Origin: Tieghemiomyces parasiticus
Taxonomy: Eukaryota; Kickxellomycota; Dimargaritomycetes; Dimargaritales; Dimargaritaceae
Reading direction: 5' to 3'
Length of the DNA stretch: 43,405 bases
Assembly (NCBI GenBank): GCA_027575765.1
Contig: JANBPT010000334.1
Span: 1 to 43,405 of the forward strand
Shown: piece by piece, positions 1-10,058 of the stretch
Layout of the letters: every line of letters begins with the position of its first letter
How positions within the stretch are numbered: the stretch's first letter is position 1
Translations under genes and position numbers: made by a program
Notes under the pieces: model-generated
What the model saw: the letters and a program-made list of their open reading frames with translations, nothing else
What the model was told of the DNA's origin: nothing
Database searches by the model: none

Positions 1-3000
1 TTCGTACTCAACGATCGCCAGTACCAGGACCTCCTTCTGCTTGCTTCGTCGTTCGATTATTACCTACGCCAGCACAGGTACCGCCGCTTCCGGCCCGCGC
101 CGGGTGTCACTGTCAAGAAAGACCCGCGGGCCTGGCTGCAGTACGCCATGCGCTGCGTGCTGTCAGAAGTGCACGAGCGCAACCGCAAGTGGTCCTGGGC
201 ATATTTTGAGGAGCGCCGCGAAGACCGTCTGCGATACCTAAGGCTGTACCGTACCGTCAAGCTGGATCCGCAGGCCGTTGAGGCTCGCCGCGAACTGGAG
301 GCCCTCGAACGCAAGCTAAGTTTCCAAGACATCCGCCTGTACCGGTCCATTGTCGAGTCCAAGCTGCGCAAGGAGAAGGCCCTGACCGCTGCCCACGCCC
401 AGGGTAGCATACTCAAGCCGACCGGCGCCACCGCCGCCGCCGCTAGCGGTGGTCCGGAGGCCGACAGTCAACCGCCGCAGCAACACCAACACTCGGTGGC
501 CGCCGACGCTGCCAGTTGGGTGGGGTCCTGGTTCGGGTCATGGAGCGGGAACAGCCAGACCGTCCAACCCGGCCAAACCCTGACGGAGGAGCAGCTACAG
601 GAGCTGTATGACACTATCGAGTACGATGAGCGCGAGGCAGTGCCGGATTATGATCTGCCTGACGAGTGCGTCCTCCTCCAGGTCAACATGCAGCTCAACC
701 ACGGGTCCTTCACGGTCAAGCAGGCACCCCGACGGGATCGGAGCCAGCGCCGCCGCCAGCTGTCGTCCACCCAAAAACGCTGCGGCCTCACACCGCGGGC
801 CCTTTTGTCGGTGAATTTCGAAACCTTCCGCCTGGGCTTCGTCAAACGGCCCCGGTCCTTCACTGCCAACCTCTCCCTCCACAGCTTCCACATCCTGGAC
901 GGGACCACCGAGCGGTCACTCTACCCGTACCTAGTGAGCATGCGCGGCGTGCCTCCGACGCAGCTTATGGCCGCAACGGCCAGGCAGGCACACGCCGCCT
1001 CGGCCAGCGAGGCCAATATTTCTGGGGCGTCCGACCTTGACCGGTCCGTGGCACGGCTCCACCGTCCCGACTCAATCGTAACGAGATCTGCTGCCGATGA
1101 GCATGCCTCCAAGTCTCCGACCATTCCATTCGAAGCCCCCACCAATGTTGGTACAGATGGCGACCAGGTCCCACTTCGCCCCACCACCAAAACAGACGAC
1201 CCGTTCTTCCGCCTCACTTTTGACCACAAGCCCCTGGATGGCCGGGCTAGCTCGGCCCTGGCTCTGCACTCGCGCGGGCTCAACTTCTTTTTTAACCCGC
1301 ACGCCATCGAGACGCTGGTGCGGTTCTTCCGGCCGCCCGTTCCAGCGCGCGATTCCGTCCAGACCCTGATCGCAGCCGCGGGCCGCAGCGTGGAAGGTAT
1401 CAAACAGCAGACCCGTGCAGGCCTCCAGTTTGCGCTCGAGGAGCATAGTACGATAGATGTTCAGATCGATCTCGACGCACCTGTTTTTATCCTACCGTCC
1501 AGTTACACCCACGTCAACGCCCTGGTTACTGTACTAGACTCGGGTCATCTCCGCGTCCGCACGCGGCTCGTGGCCCCGGATCGCATGGCCGAATGGCGGG
1601 CCAAAGAGGGTCACGAAATCAGCGCGGCCGAGCTGGACGAGCTCAAGGAACTCATGTACGACCGCTTCGCTATCGACCTCACCGCTGTCCAGCTCGTGGT
1701 GGGGGAGTCTGTCCCGCGCTGCCTCGACGCACTGGAAGCCCGCGATGACGGCCCGACGGGTGGTGACCTCCACGTGGTCAACCGGCTTGACCTGACCTTT
1801 GATGTGGGGCTGTCCATCGTTCCCCAGGACGCCGCCCTCCCCAAGATCGTCGTCCGTGGCCACCTACCCTCCGTCAAGCTCAACTTTTCCGACCGCAAGT
1901 ACCGTGCCATCATGAAATTGGTCGACATGATGGACTTTTTGGACCGGCTGGATGCCGTTGAGGACGGCGACAGTGACGGGGAAGGGGCAGGCGCGGCTCA
2001 AACCCCGGCTTCCCCCGCTACCCCGCAGCGCACCCTCACGGCCGGGTCCATGGGCAACGTCCACGATCTCCTCCGCGCCCCCACCCTGGGGGACTCGGAT
2101 GCTGAGGAGGAATTGCCCCTCCCGCCGGGTCTCACCGGTCCCGGGTCCCCGACGAGTTCCGTATCCGACTCGGACGACAGCGATGCGGAGTTCTTTGACG
2201 CCGAGGCCGGCGCCCCAGCCAATGACAGCAGTCAACTGGCCCTGAGCGTCCGCCAGCTTACCCTCCATCTCACCATTGCCGAACTCTCGGCATCCCTGCG
2301 GCGGTCTGATCGCGATATTGAGGTACCCGAGACATACCTTGCGGAACTCAAGGTGCGCCGATTCGTTCTCGATTTCACCAAGCGGCCTCTCGACATGACC
2401 GCCCGCGTGCGCGTAGACGACATGGCTGTCGAGGACCGAATGCATTACGGGTCGTACCTGCTGACGGCAGCTGAACGGCAGGAAAAAGCGCAAGCTAATA
2501 GTGCGGCGTCCAGAACCGAAGAACACGACCACTTGGAGGCCACGGCGGGTGACAAGACCGGGGACGACGAGCCCCCACCCCTGCTCCGCCTGCTGTACAA
2601 GCGTGTCGATCCGGCCTCCCCCGAGTTCTTGCCCGTATACGAAGGGATGCGTCAGTCGGTTGAGGTCGACATGTCTAGTGTCACCGTCAATGTCGTCCGT
2701 GGGAGCATCCTTACCCTGTATGACTTCATCCTCAAGACGTTCGTGCCACCTGATGAGAATCAGCAGCAGCAGACACCGGCTTCACCCCAGCGGGAAAGTG
2801 ACGGCGCCTCACACTTGCCTATCCAGGGTTCGCCGCCTTCGGGATCTGTCGGGGTAGTATCGGACCCTAGCGACCCGGCCACCGTGCGCGTTCGTGTGTG
2901 CCTCCATCGAATCCACCTGCAGCTGCATAATGACCAGGTCCAACTGGCAACCCTTTCCCTCTCACACGCTGATGTGGCGGTCCTGGTGCGGTCGCGAACC

Positions 3001-6000
3001 CTTCGCGTCGGCGCTAAACTGGGTACCCTCAGCCTCACCGACGACGCCGTGCTTCCTGGAACCCCCGGGTTGGATAACTTCCGGCAGCTGCTCACGATGG
3101 CCGGCGACGGCCTGGCCAATTTTTCGTACGAGACCTTCGACCCGGCTACCCCGGCGACCTACCCAGGGTTCGATGCGGCCCTGTTTCTCCGTGTTGGTGC
3201 CACCCGACTCACAGTGGCCAATGAACCCCTACAGGCCCTCATCGAGTTTGGTAGCCGATTTGCCCAGATGCACGGCCTCTTCGAGGCCGCCCGGAAGGCC
3301 GCGGCCGAACAGGCCACCCAGTTGCAGGAGCGCGCCAGTCGGTTCCACTTTAATATCCACATCCAAGCCCCCACCCTTGTCTTCCCCGAGTCTACCCGCC
3401 GGCCCGATATCCTGGAGGCCCGGCTGGGCGAACTGACGTTCGAGAACCGCTTCGTGGCTGTCGGTGACGATGGGGAGCCGTTGCACGACGCCCCCAATTC
3501 CCTACGCCAGCGCCTGGACGCCGTTGGACCGCACTGGTTACCTCCGCTGACCAGCGGCGCCATGAGTCCCGACGGGTACGCCCTCAACCCGGACTACGTC
3601 CGTCGACTCTCTACTGCGGCAGCCACCGCCGAGGACGCCGGTCCCACCATGAACAAAATGTACCTCCAAGTCCGCTCGATCGGCCTGCTTTCTCACTTGT
3701 ATCTAGACCCTGGCAGCGATCGGATGCAGGAATTGGCCATCCTGGATGATATTGACCTCGCCGTCGCCATCAACTACCTGCCTTACTGCCCCGGCGGTCG
3801 CCGACCTGAAACCGAAATCACGGCCAAACTCTCCGACGTGCGCATGCACCTCACTGAGCGCCAATACCGGTTCCTCCTTCACCTAGCCACCACCCTGCCC
3901 CGGGTGTTCACCGAATCCACCGCCGCAGCGGTCGCCTCCGCCGACGCTTTAGAACGGTCCCTGTCTCAGCTCACCATCGCATCGGACGTGACCAGCTTTG
4001 GGCGCGGCCGGGAATCTGACCGCGCGTCGGCCGATTCGTTTGCGTACCCGGATGACGCCTCCTCCCACTCACCCGCCGGCGGGGGGGCGACCAGTAAGCT
4101 AGCCTTGCCCCACCGGCACGGCCCACCCCCCGTGGCGCCCGGCACTCCCGGGGAGCCGGTTACTGGGGCTGGCACTGCTGCAACGCCCACGTTCGCCACC
4201 CTGGACCTCGTGTTTAACTTGGACACCGTCGACTTGGAGCTATTCCGTGGCGACGGCACCGGTGGCGGCCCCGACCTGGCCGACGCGTCATTCACGCAGT
4301 TCCGCTGCCAACACCTGGTGGTCAAGCATCGAGCCGACAGCCAGGGTGCCACCGAGGCCGAGCTTCAGGTACACACATTGGCTGTTCGCGACACCCGTCC
4401 ACGGTCTGACAGCCAGTTCCGCGACCTAATCCCGGCCGCTGACCACGACGGACCCCAGCTCCTCGCCCGCGTCGACGCACGCCCCGGGGAGGATACGGTG
4501 CTTATCGCGACTGTCGACCACCCGCGCGTCGTCCTGGACCTGAACCACCTATACGCTCTACGTGACTATTTTATGAGTGCGTTTGCCGAACAAGAGCAGC
4601 AGCGCCAACGGGGCGACGGCTCAGCGGTCAGCCATCACGGTGATGGTCTCGGAAGCCAGGGTAGTGGTAGCGACCAAAGCCCGCCGACGTTACAGCCGGC
4701 CACCACCCACGGGTCCAGCACGTCCGACGTTGCCCGCATTCCTGCCCAGGCCCCGGCATCGGTCGGTCGTACCGCCCAGGCGGCGGCCGCTGCGGTGACG
4801 ACGAGACCGACTACCGGTTCGAATTCCCGCCAGAACAACCGACCCCGGCCGACTCCTGCCAGCGAAGTGGCCCCCAGTCCTTCCCTCGCCGCTGCGGGGA
4901 CGACGGGAAAGACTGACACGGCTGGGTTCGCTTACCGCATCAACATTGTGAGCCCCGAGGTCCTCCTGCTAAACGACGCTACACGGGCCGACACGGAGGC
5001 GGTGGTTCTGGCGATGGAGCAGGCAGTGGTGGCCCAACAGGGCCTGTTCGCGCTGACCCTAGAGCGGGTCAACATGGCGCTGTGCCGGATGGACCGCCGA
5101 GAAGAGACGTTGGTCAACTTCATTGATCCGTTCGACGTCGTCCTTAGCATGCACAATGCCGCCCGCCGCGCTGAGCACCTCTTGACCAACGTCATCGTGG
5201 ACGTGAAACCGCTGGTACTCCGCGTGTCATATGAGGACATCTCCCTACTGCTGGAGATTGCCCAGCGCGCCAGCCAGCTGGCCGGCGGGGGAGGTGATGG
5301 AAAACAAGGTGGCGATGTTGCACTAGTACCGGCGACCACGACGCGGACCCACACGTCGGAGAGCACCCAACGCCGCCCCTCCTCATCCCCGGCCGTCACT
5401 TTCCCGTCCAACACCAGCGACTCTTCAACTGCCCAGTCGACCCCGTCGCTCACGGCTCATGCGGGCGGAGCCTTGGTCCCGACCGATCCGTTACCAGCCA
5501 AACCAGTCTCCGCCGCAGTGGCCCGATCCACCTCAAACGCCGCTGCGGCCGCCGCAGGAAAGGTCACCGTGTCGCGCGAGGTGCTCAAACTGGCATTCCA
5601 AGGCTTCCAAGTGGTGCTCATCGGCAATAAGATTGATATTCCCGTAGTGGACGTGTTAGTAGACGCCGTCACGGTGAACGTTGCAGACTGGTCGACCCAG
5701 CTCAAGGTAGACGCCAACCTGCGGGTGCACGCCAACTACTACAATCTCCAATCGTCGCACTGGGAGCCTTTGGTCGAACCCTGGCAGGTCGGGATCCACG
5801 TCCAAACCGTTTCGGACCCCACGCCGACCACCCGGATGGATATCCGGGCCGCTCAGCGCCTGGATATCAACATTTCGCACGCCTTCCTTCAGACCCTACT
5901 CAACTCAACCACCGAACTAACCCGCGATCCAGCCAATTATCTGTACCGTACTCGCACCGAGCACGTCCCGTACCGCATTAAGAACCTGACGGGTACGGAT

Positions 6001-9000
6001 CTGTACGTGTGGAACGAGCTGCCCTCAGGCCACCGCGACCGAACCCAGGTCCAGCTGTTGGCCGACCGTGCCGAATTGCCCTGGCGCTTCGGCGACTGGC
6101 ACCGCTCGCGCGATGTAATTGTGAAGGCCCGCAACCGGATTGGGGTACAGTTCGCCGCCGTCCAGCTCGAGAGTCTCAAGGATATCCCAGTCGATCGCGA
6201 AGGCAGCAAGTTGTACCGCCTGCGTCCTAAGCTTGATCTGGTTACCCACCGTTTGGCAGTTGACGTGACGCTAAAAGGTAACGTCAAGGAAGTGGTGCTA
6301 CGCTCGGCTCTCGTATTTGAGAACCGTACGCTGCTCCCGCTCGAACTGGTCATGGTGGACCAGAACGGTCACCCCGTGGGCGAATCGTTCACGGTGGCAC
6401 CTGCCCAGGACTGCCCCATTCCGCTTCTCAAATGCCACCGCTACGGCGTCCGCCTCCGCCCCGCCGACGGGTCCCAGTTCGGATGGTCCCAGGGGTACAT
6501 TTACTGGCCCAATTTCCTCACCGGCAAGGGTACAGCGCCTACCACTGTCGTGTGCCCCAGTACCGCCACTACCACCCCGACGCCATCCTCGGCCGTCGTG
6601 ACTCGCCTTCACCAGCACCAACAGCAGGCCGAAGGCGGGCGCTCCTCTACACATCAGCCGCCCCCGCCCCCACCCGACTTTTATCTCCGCATGCACGCCC
6701 GCTACAAGCGGAACGACCCCAGCGTCCACGCCTACCCCTTCATGACGATCCGCCTCAGTGCCCCGCTAGAGTTGGAGAACCTACTTCCGTATGACGTCGA
6801 GTACACCGTGGTGGACCGCGATGCTGGTCGGGAGTGGCAGGCCCGACTGGCCCGCGGGGCGGTCGCACCCCTGCACCTCGCCCCGCCTCGCCACCTCCTT
6901 CTGCTCCGCCTGTCTGTACCTGATACGCCCTTTACCCGTAGCCGATTCGCGGTGATCAACGCTGCCGCCTCCGCTGACATCGCCGTTGACGACACATTAG
7001 CCCTTGTGGACCGGTCCCGGCGCGAACTTCTGATCCGCCTCGACCGGCGGCCCTTGCCCGACACGGGCGGTGCCCATATCGTGTCGGTATACGCGCCCTA
7101 CATTATGCTCAACCAGACGGGGCTCCACATGCACCTCAAGAGCAGGTCCCTGATCAAGAGCGCGTCCGTAGCCGCCGGTCAGGGCTCCGAGGGGATCCCC
7201 AGTGGGGATGCGGCCCGCCCCTTCATGTTCGCCTACGACTCGTTCGAACCGCGCAACCGCTGCCTCATCCAATTCCCGGGTGCCGACTGGTCTAAGCCGC
7301 TCAGCTTCGACGCGGTGGGGACCCTTCTCGAGGTTGTGATCCCAGCCACGGCCGGTGCAACCGCGACCTCTGTCCACGTAGGCGTCAGCGTGGAACCTGG
7401 CCCGGGGAAGTTCAGCCGCAGCAAGGTTGTGACCTTCACGCCACGTTACGTGCTCAAGAACAACACCGGACTTGAGCTTCAGTTCCGTGAACTAGGCACA
7501 GCCCGCAGTACCCCGCTGGGTAACGATACCCGCGTTCCACTCCACTTCATCCACGCACCACGCGAGAAGCAGCTCACACTGAATGCCCCCACCGCCCCCA
7601 ACCACTGGTCAGCGCCGTTTCCGATCGACGAGGTAGGCCGCCTGTTTGTGAAACTACCCACTACTCGCCAGTCCCGGATCCTCGTGCGCGTCGACGTACT
7701 GTTGGAGGGCCCCTGCGTGTTCATCATGCTCTCCCAAGTCACTGGGGAGTGGCCCTTCCGCATCGAGAACGCGTCTGACGTCGAGGTGCTCCTGTACCAG
7801 CACGACCCCAGCCTGCACAATGGCAGCGGCGGGTCCACGGGAGGCGACCCGGGCGGCTCTCTGGTAAAGAAATACCGACTGCCGCCGGGTAAGTCCATGT
7901 CGTACGCATGGGACTACCCGTCTGTCCGTGAGAAGTTATTGGTGCTCAACGTGCGCGGCCGCGAGCGCCATGTCGACGTGCAGCAGATCGGTACCCTCGT
8001 GCCGTTCAAATTCGCCTCGGCCACCGCCTACCCCAACACTATGTCGCTCGACGTGGTGGCCGACCACACCACCCAAGTCCTGCGGCTGACCCCATACCAC
8101 CAGAGCCGGTCCATCTTTAAACCCCGCTTGGCCCGCCGGGACACGCTGCGTGAGGCGTTTGAACTGGCCGACGTGCGTAACGTGACCACCCTTACGTTCC
8201 GGCTGCGCCTTGCCGGGGTGGGTGTTTCGCTCATAAACGCCAAGCTCCAAGAGCTATTATACGCGACGCTGCGCGGCATCGAGTTCAAGTTTATTGACTC
8301 AACATGCAACCAGTCCCTGAACTGGATGATTGAGTGGATCCAGGTCGACAACCAGCTCTATGGCGGGCTTAACGAGATTCTGTTGTACCCGACGCTACTC
8401 CCGCGCCCCGGCCAGGAGACTGAAACCCGCCCTACGCTACACATGGCCCTTGTACGCGCTAAAGATGCATCGTACGGCGTTAATTACCTGCGATACTTCT
8501 CGGTGCTTCTGCAAGAAATGTCCCTCGAGATGGATGAGGACTTTCTGTTTTCCCTGCTTGAGTTTGCCCGCTTTGATACTGGCGGCGAGGACGGCGGGGC
8601 CGGGGGCGAGTCGCCCGGGGCGTTGCGCCGCCGTGAAGACCAGATCTGTGCCAAAACTGTATGCCACCTCTCAGAACCCACCGTGCCGCAGGACGAGCTG
8701 CAGTTGTACTTTGAAGTCCTACACATTCAGCCTCTCAAATTCAACTTGTCGTTCGTGCGTACCCAGCGCATTAACCAGGAACTCGACCCGCTCAGCAGCG
8801 TCAACCCGCTCATGGTGATCGGGAACGCCTTCACCATGGCCGTGGGTAATGTGAACGACGCTCCGGTCAAGCTGAATGCCCTGGTCATCGAGAACGTGCG
8901 CGCCAGCGCCTCCATCTTGCTTGACCGGTTCACGCAGCACTATACCCAGGAGGCGCTCTACCAGATCCACAAGGTGCTTGGCTCGGCCGATGTGCTGGGC

Positions 9001-9918
9001 AACCCTGTGGGCCTCTTTAACAACATCAGCTCCGGGGTAGCCGACTTCTTTTACGAGCCATACCACGGGTTTGTCATGAGTGACCGCCCGCAGGACTTTG
9101 GTATCGGACTGGCTCGCGGCACCTACTCATTGTTTAGCAAAACCGTTTACGGTTTCTCCGACTCCTTCTCGAAGTTCGCCGAGTCTGTTAGCAAAGGGTT
9201 GTCGGTGGCCACCCTCGACAAGGCCTACCAGGACCGTCGTCGCATCGCCCGCACCCGCAATAGGCCCCGTCACGCTTTGTACGGTGTGAGCCAGGGCGCT
9301 ACGTCGTTCGCCTCGTCCGTTGCCAGCGGCATCACCGGGGTGGTCATGCAACCCATCCAGGGGGCCGAGCGCGACGGCGTCGGTGGTTTCTTCAAGGGCG
9401 TCGGCAAGGGTCTGGTGGGCGTGGTGACCAAGCCCATGGTCGGCGTGCTTGACCTAGCCAGCCACGTGACGGAGGGCATCAAAAACACCACCACGGTGTT
9501 TAGTGCCGTCGACCTGGACCGTGTCCGCCTCCCCCGTTTCGTCGCACGCGACGGGATTCTCCACCCATACAACCAGCGCGACGCTCTGGGTCAGTACTGG
9601 CTCAAGCAAATCAACAACGGCGAGTACTTTTACGAAACTTACCTGGCGCACCTTGAACTGCGCGGGTCTGAGATGGTCGCCCTCGTTACCTACACCAAGA
9701 TTTTGCTCATCAAGAGTCGGAGCCTGAGCGTGGAATGGGCCCTGCCCTTGTCCAGCCTCCAAAGTATCAACCTGGAGGCGACAGGAATCTCTTTGGTGCT
9801 GCGCGGTAACGAACCGGGCCCTTTCATTCCGATCCCAGAAGCTTCCAGTCGGCGGTGGCTGTACCAAAAATTCGAGGAGGCTGTACGCGAGTTGACCCAG
9901 CGCAAGGGCGATGAGTAA
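1..9918 (+). CDS. VPS13: VPS13 intermembrane lipid-transfer protein (5' partial)
   Basis: The reading frame is open from base 1 to the TAA at 9916-9918, giving 3305 residues in one exon. The start and the N-terminal chorein tip lie outside the window. VPS13 proteins are rod-like bridges that carry glycerolipids between membranes at contact sites (ER, mitochondria, vacuole, endosome). Visible parts, numbered from base 1: extended-chorein region over about residues 1-950; VAB (Vps13 adaptor-binding) beta repeats around 2100-2720, with recurrent motifs such as FENRTLLPLELVMVDQNG; the VPS13_C region around 2780-2960 (LYFEVLHIQPLKFNLSF); an ATG2-C-like amphipathic stretch around 3035-3085 (RGTYSLFSKTVYGFSDSF); and a PH-like C-terminal end from about 3180. 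Ser/Thr/Pro/Gln-rich insertions sit near residues 1537-1640 and 1761-1854. Yeast Vps13 is about 3144 residues, so this copy is longer even without its N-terminus. Family assignment is certain; the domain borders are approximate. Confidence 0.96.
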   Translation, partial: FVLNDRQYQDLLLLASSFDYYLRQHRYRRFRPAPGVTVKKDPRAWLQYAMRCVLSEVHERNRKWSWAYFEERREDRLRYLRLYRTVKLDPQAVEARRELEALERKLSFQDIRLYRSIVESKLRKEKALTAAHAQGSILKPTGATAAAASGGPEADSQPPQQHQHSVAADAASWVGSWFGSWSGNSQTVQPGQTLTEEQLQELYDTIEYDEREAVPDYDLPDECVLLQVNMQLNHGSFTVKQAPRRDRSQRRRQLSSTQKRCGLTPRALLSVNFETFRLGFVKRPRSFTANLSLHSFHILDGTTERSLYPYLVSMRGVPPTQLMAATARQAHAASASEANISGASDLDRSVARLHRPDSIVTRSAADEHASKSPTIPFEAPTNVGTDGDQVPLRPTTKTDDPFFRLTFDHKPLDGRASSALALHSRGLNFFFNPHAIETLVRFFRPPVPARDSVQTLIAAAGRSVEGIKQQTRAGLQFALEEHSTIDVQIDLDAPVFILPSSYTHVNALVTVLDSGHLRVRTRLVAPDRMAEWRAKEGHEISAAELDELKELMYDRFAIDLTAVQLVVGESVPRCLDALEARDDGPTGGDLHVVNRLDLTFDVGLSIVPQDAALPKIVVRGHLPSVKLNFSDRKYRAIMKLVDMMDFLDRLDAVEDGDSDGEGAGAAQTPASPATPQRTLTAGSMGNVHDLLRAPTLGDSDAEEELPLPPGLTGPGSPTSSVSDSDDSDAEFFDAEAGAPANDSSQLALSVRQLTLHLTIAELSASLRRSDRDIEVPETYLAELKVRRFVLDFTKRPLDMTARVRVDDMAVEDRMHYGSYLLTAAERQEKAQANSAASRTEEHDHLEATAGDKTGDDEPPPLLRLLYKRVDPASPEFLPVYEGMRQSVEVDMSSVTVNVVRGSILTLYDFILKTFVPPDENQQQQTPASPQRESDGASHLPIQGSPPSGSVGVVSDPSDPATVRVRVCLHRIHLQLHNDQVQLATLSLSHADVAVLVRSRTLRVGAKLGTLSLTDDAVLPGTPGLDNFRQLLTMAGDGLANFSYETFDPATPATYPGFDAALFLRVGATRLTVANEPLQALIEFGSRFAQMHGLFEAARKAAAEQATQLQERASRFHFNIHIQAPTLVFPESTRRPDILEARLGELTFENRFVAVGDDGEPLHDAPNSLRQRLDAVGPHWLPPLTSGAMSPDGYALNPDYVRRLSTAAATAEDAGPTMNKMYLQVRSIGLLSHLYLDPGSDRMQELAILDDIDLAVAINYLPYCPGGRRPETEITAKLSDVRMHLTERQYRFLLHLATTLPRVFTESTAAAVASADALERSLSQLTIASDVTSFGRGRESDRASADSFAYPDDASSHSPAGGGATSKLALPHRHGPPPVAPGTPGEPVTGAGTAATPTFATLDLVFNLDTVDLELFRGDGTGGGPDLADASFTQFRCQHLVVKHRADSQGATEAELQVHTLAVRDTRPRSDSQFRDLIPAADHDGPQLLARVDARPGEDTVLIATVDHPRVVLDLNHLYALRDYFMSAFAEQEQQRQRGDGSAVSHHGDGLGSQGSGSDQSPPTLQPATTHGSSTSDVARIPAQAPASVGRTAQAAAAAVTTRPTTGSNSRQNNRPRPTPASEVAPSPSLAAAGTTGKTDTAGFAYRINIVSPEVLLLNDATRADTEAVVLAMEQAVVAQQGLFALTLERVNMALCRMDRREETLVNFIDPFDVVLSMHNAARRAEHLLTNVIVDVKPLVLRVSYEDISLLLEIAQRASQLAGGGGDGKQGGDVALVPATTTRTHTSESTQRRPSSSPAVTFPSNTSDSSTAQSTPSLTAHAGGALVPTDPLPAKPVSAAVARSTSNAAAAAAGKVTVSREVLKLAFQGFQVVLIGNKIDIPVVDVLVDAVTVNVADWSTQLKVDANLRVHANYYNLQSSHWEPLVEPWQVGIHVQTVSDPTPTTRMDIRAAQRLDINISHAFLQTLLNSTTELTRDPANYLYRTRTEHVPYRIKNLTGTDLYVWNELPSGHRDRTQVQLLADRAELPWRFGDWHRSRDVIVKARNRIGVQFAAVQLESLKDIPVDREGSKLYRLRPKLDLVTHRLAVDVTLKGNVKEVVLRSALVFENRTLLPLELVMVDQNGHPVGESFTVAPAQDCPIPLLKCHRYGVRLRPADGSQFGWSQGYIYWPNFLTGKGTAPTTVVCPSTATTTPTPSSAVVTRLHQHQQQAEGGRSSTHQPPPPPPDFYLRMHARYKRNDPSVHAYPFMTIRLSAPLELENLLPYDVEYTVVDRDAGREWQARLARGAVAPLHLAPPRHLLLLRLSVPDTPFTRSRFAVINAAASADIAVDDTLALVDRSRRELLIRLDRRPLPDTGGAHIVSVYAPYIMLNQTGLHMHLKSRSLIKSASVAAGQGSEGIPSGDAARPFMFAYDSFEPRNRCLIQFPGADWSKPLSFDAVGTLLEVVIPATAGATATSVHVGVSVEPGPGKFSRSKVVTFTPRYVLKNNTGLELQFRELGTARSTPLGNDTRVPLHFIHAPREKQLTLNAPTAPNHWSAPFPIDEVGRLFVKLPTTRQSRILVRVDVLLEGPCVFIMLSQVTGEWPFRIENASDVEVLLYQHDPSLHNGSGGSTGGDPGGSLVKKYRLPPGKSMSYAWDYPSVREKLLVLNVRGRERHVDVQQIGTLVPFKFASATAYPNTMSLDVVADHTTQVLRLTPYHQSRSIFKPRLARRDTLREAFELADVRNVTTLTFRLRLAGVGVSLINAKLQELLYATLRGIEFKFIDSTCNQSLNWMIEWIQVDNQLYGGLNEILLYPTLLPRPGQETETRPTLHMALVRAKDASYGVNYLRYFSVLLQEMSLEMDEDFLFSLLEFARFDTGGEDGGAGGESPGALRRREDQICAKTVCHLSEPTVPQDELQLYFEVLHIQPLKFNLSFVRTQRINQELDPLSSVNPLMVIGNAFTMAVGNVNDAPVKLNALVIENVRASASILLDRFTQHYTQEALYQIHKVLGSADVLGNPVGLFNNISSGVADFFYEPYHGFVMSDRPQDFGIGLARGTYSLFSKTVYGFSDSFSKFAESVSKGLSVATLDKAYQDRRRIARTRNRPRHALYGVSQGATSFASSVASGITGVVMQPIQGAERDGVGGFFKGVGKGLVGVVTKPMVGVLDLASHVTEGIKNTTTVFSAVDLDRVRLPRFVARDGILHPYNQRDALGQYWLKQINNGEYFYETYLAHLELRGSEMVALVTYTKILLIKSRSLSVEWALPLSSLQSINLEATGISLVLRGNEPGPFIPIPEASSRRWLYQKFEEAVRELTQRKGDE

Positions 9919-10058
9919 GGAAGAGGGGACGGCACAACTAGTACCACTTCAAAATGATTTATAAATATTCACTAACTTAATCAGCATGCCCCGGGCATAC
10001 CGTGCAGTATAACGGTGATAAATCAAAAAAGGAACGCAGTTTGCTACGCTAGTGGCGA
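9919..10058. other. Convergent 3' intergenic spacer VPS13 / PUS10
   Basis: These 140 bp lie between two facing stop codons. They hold an AT-rich run around 9955-9980 (TTTATAAATATT) that could serve as 3'-end processing signal on either strand. No gene is seen. Confidence 0.5.
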
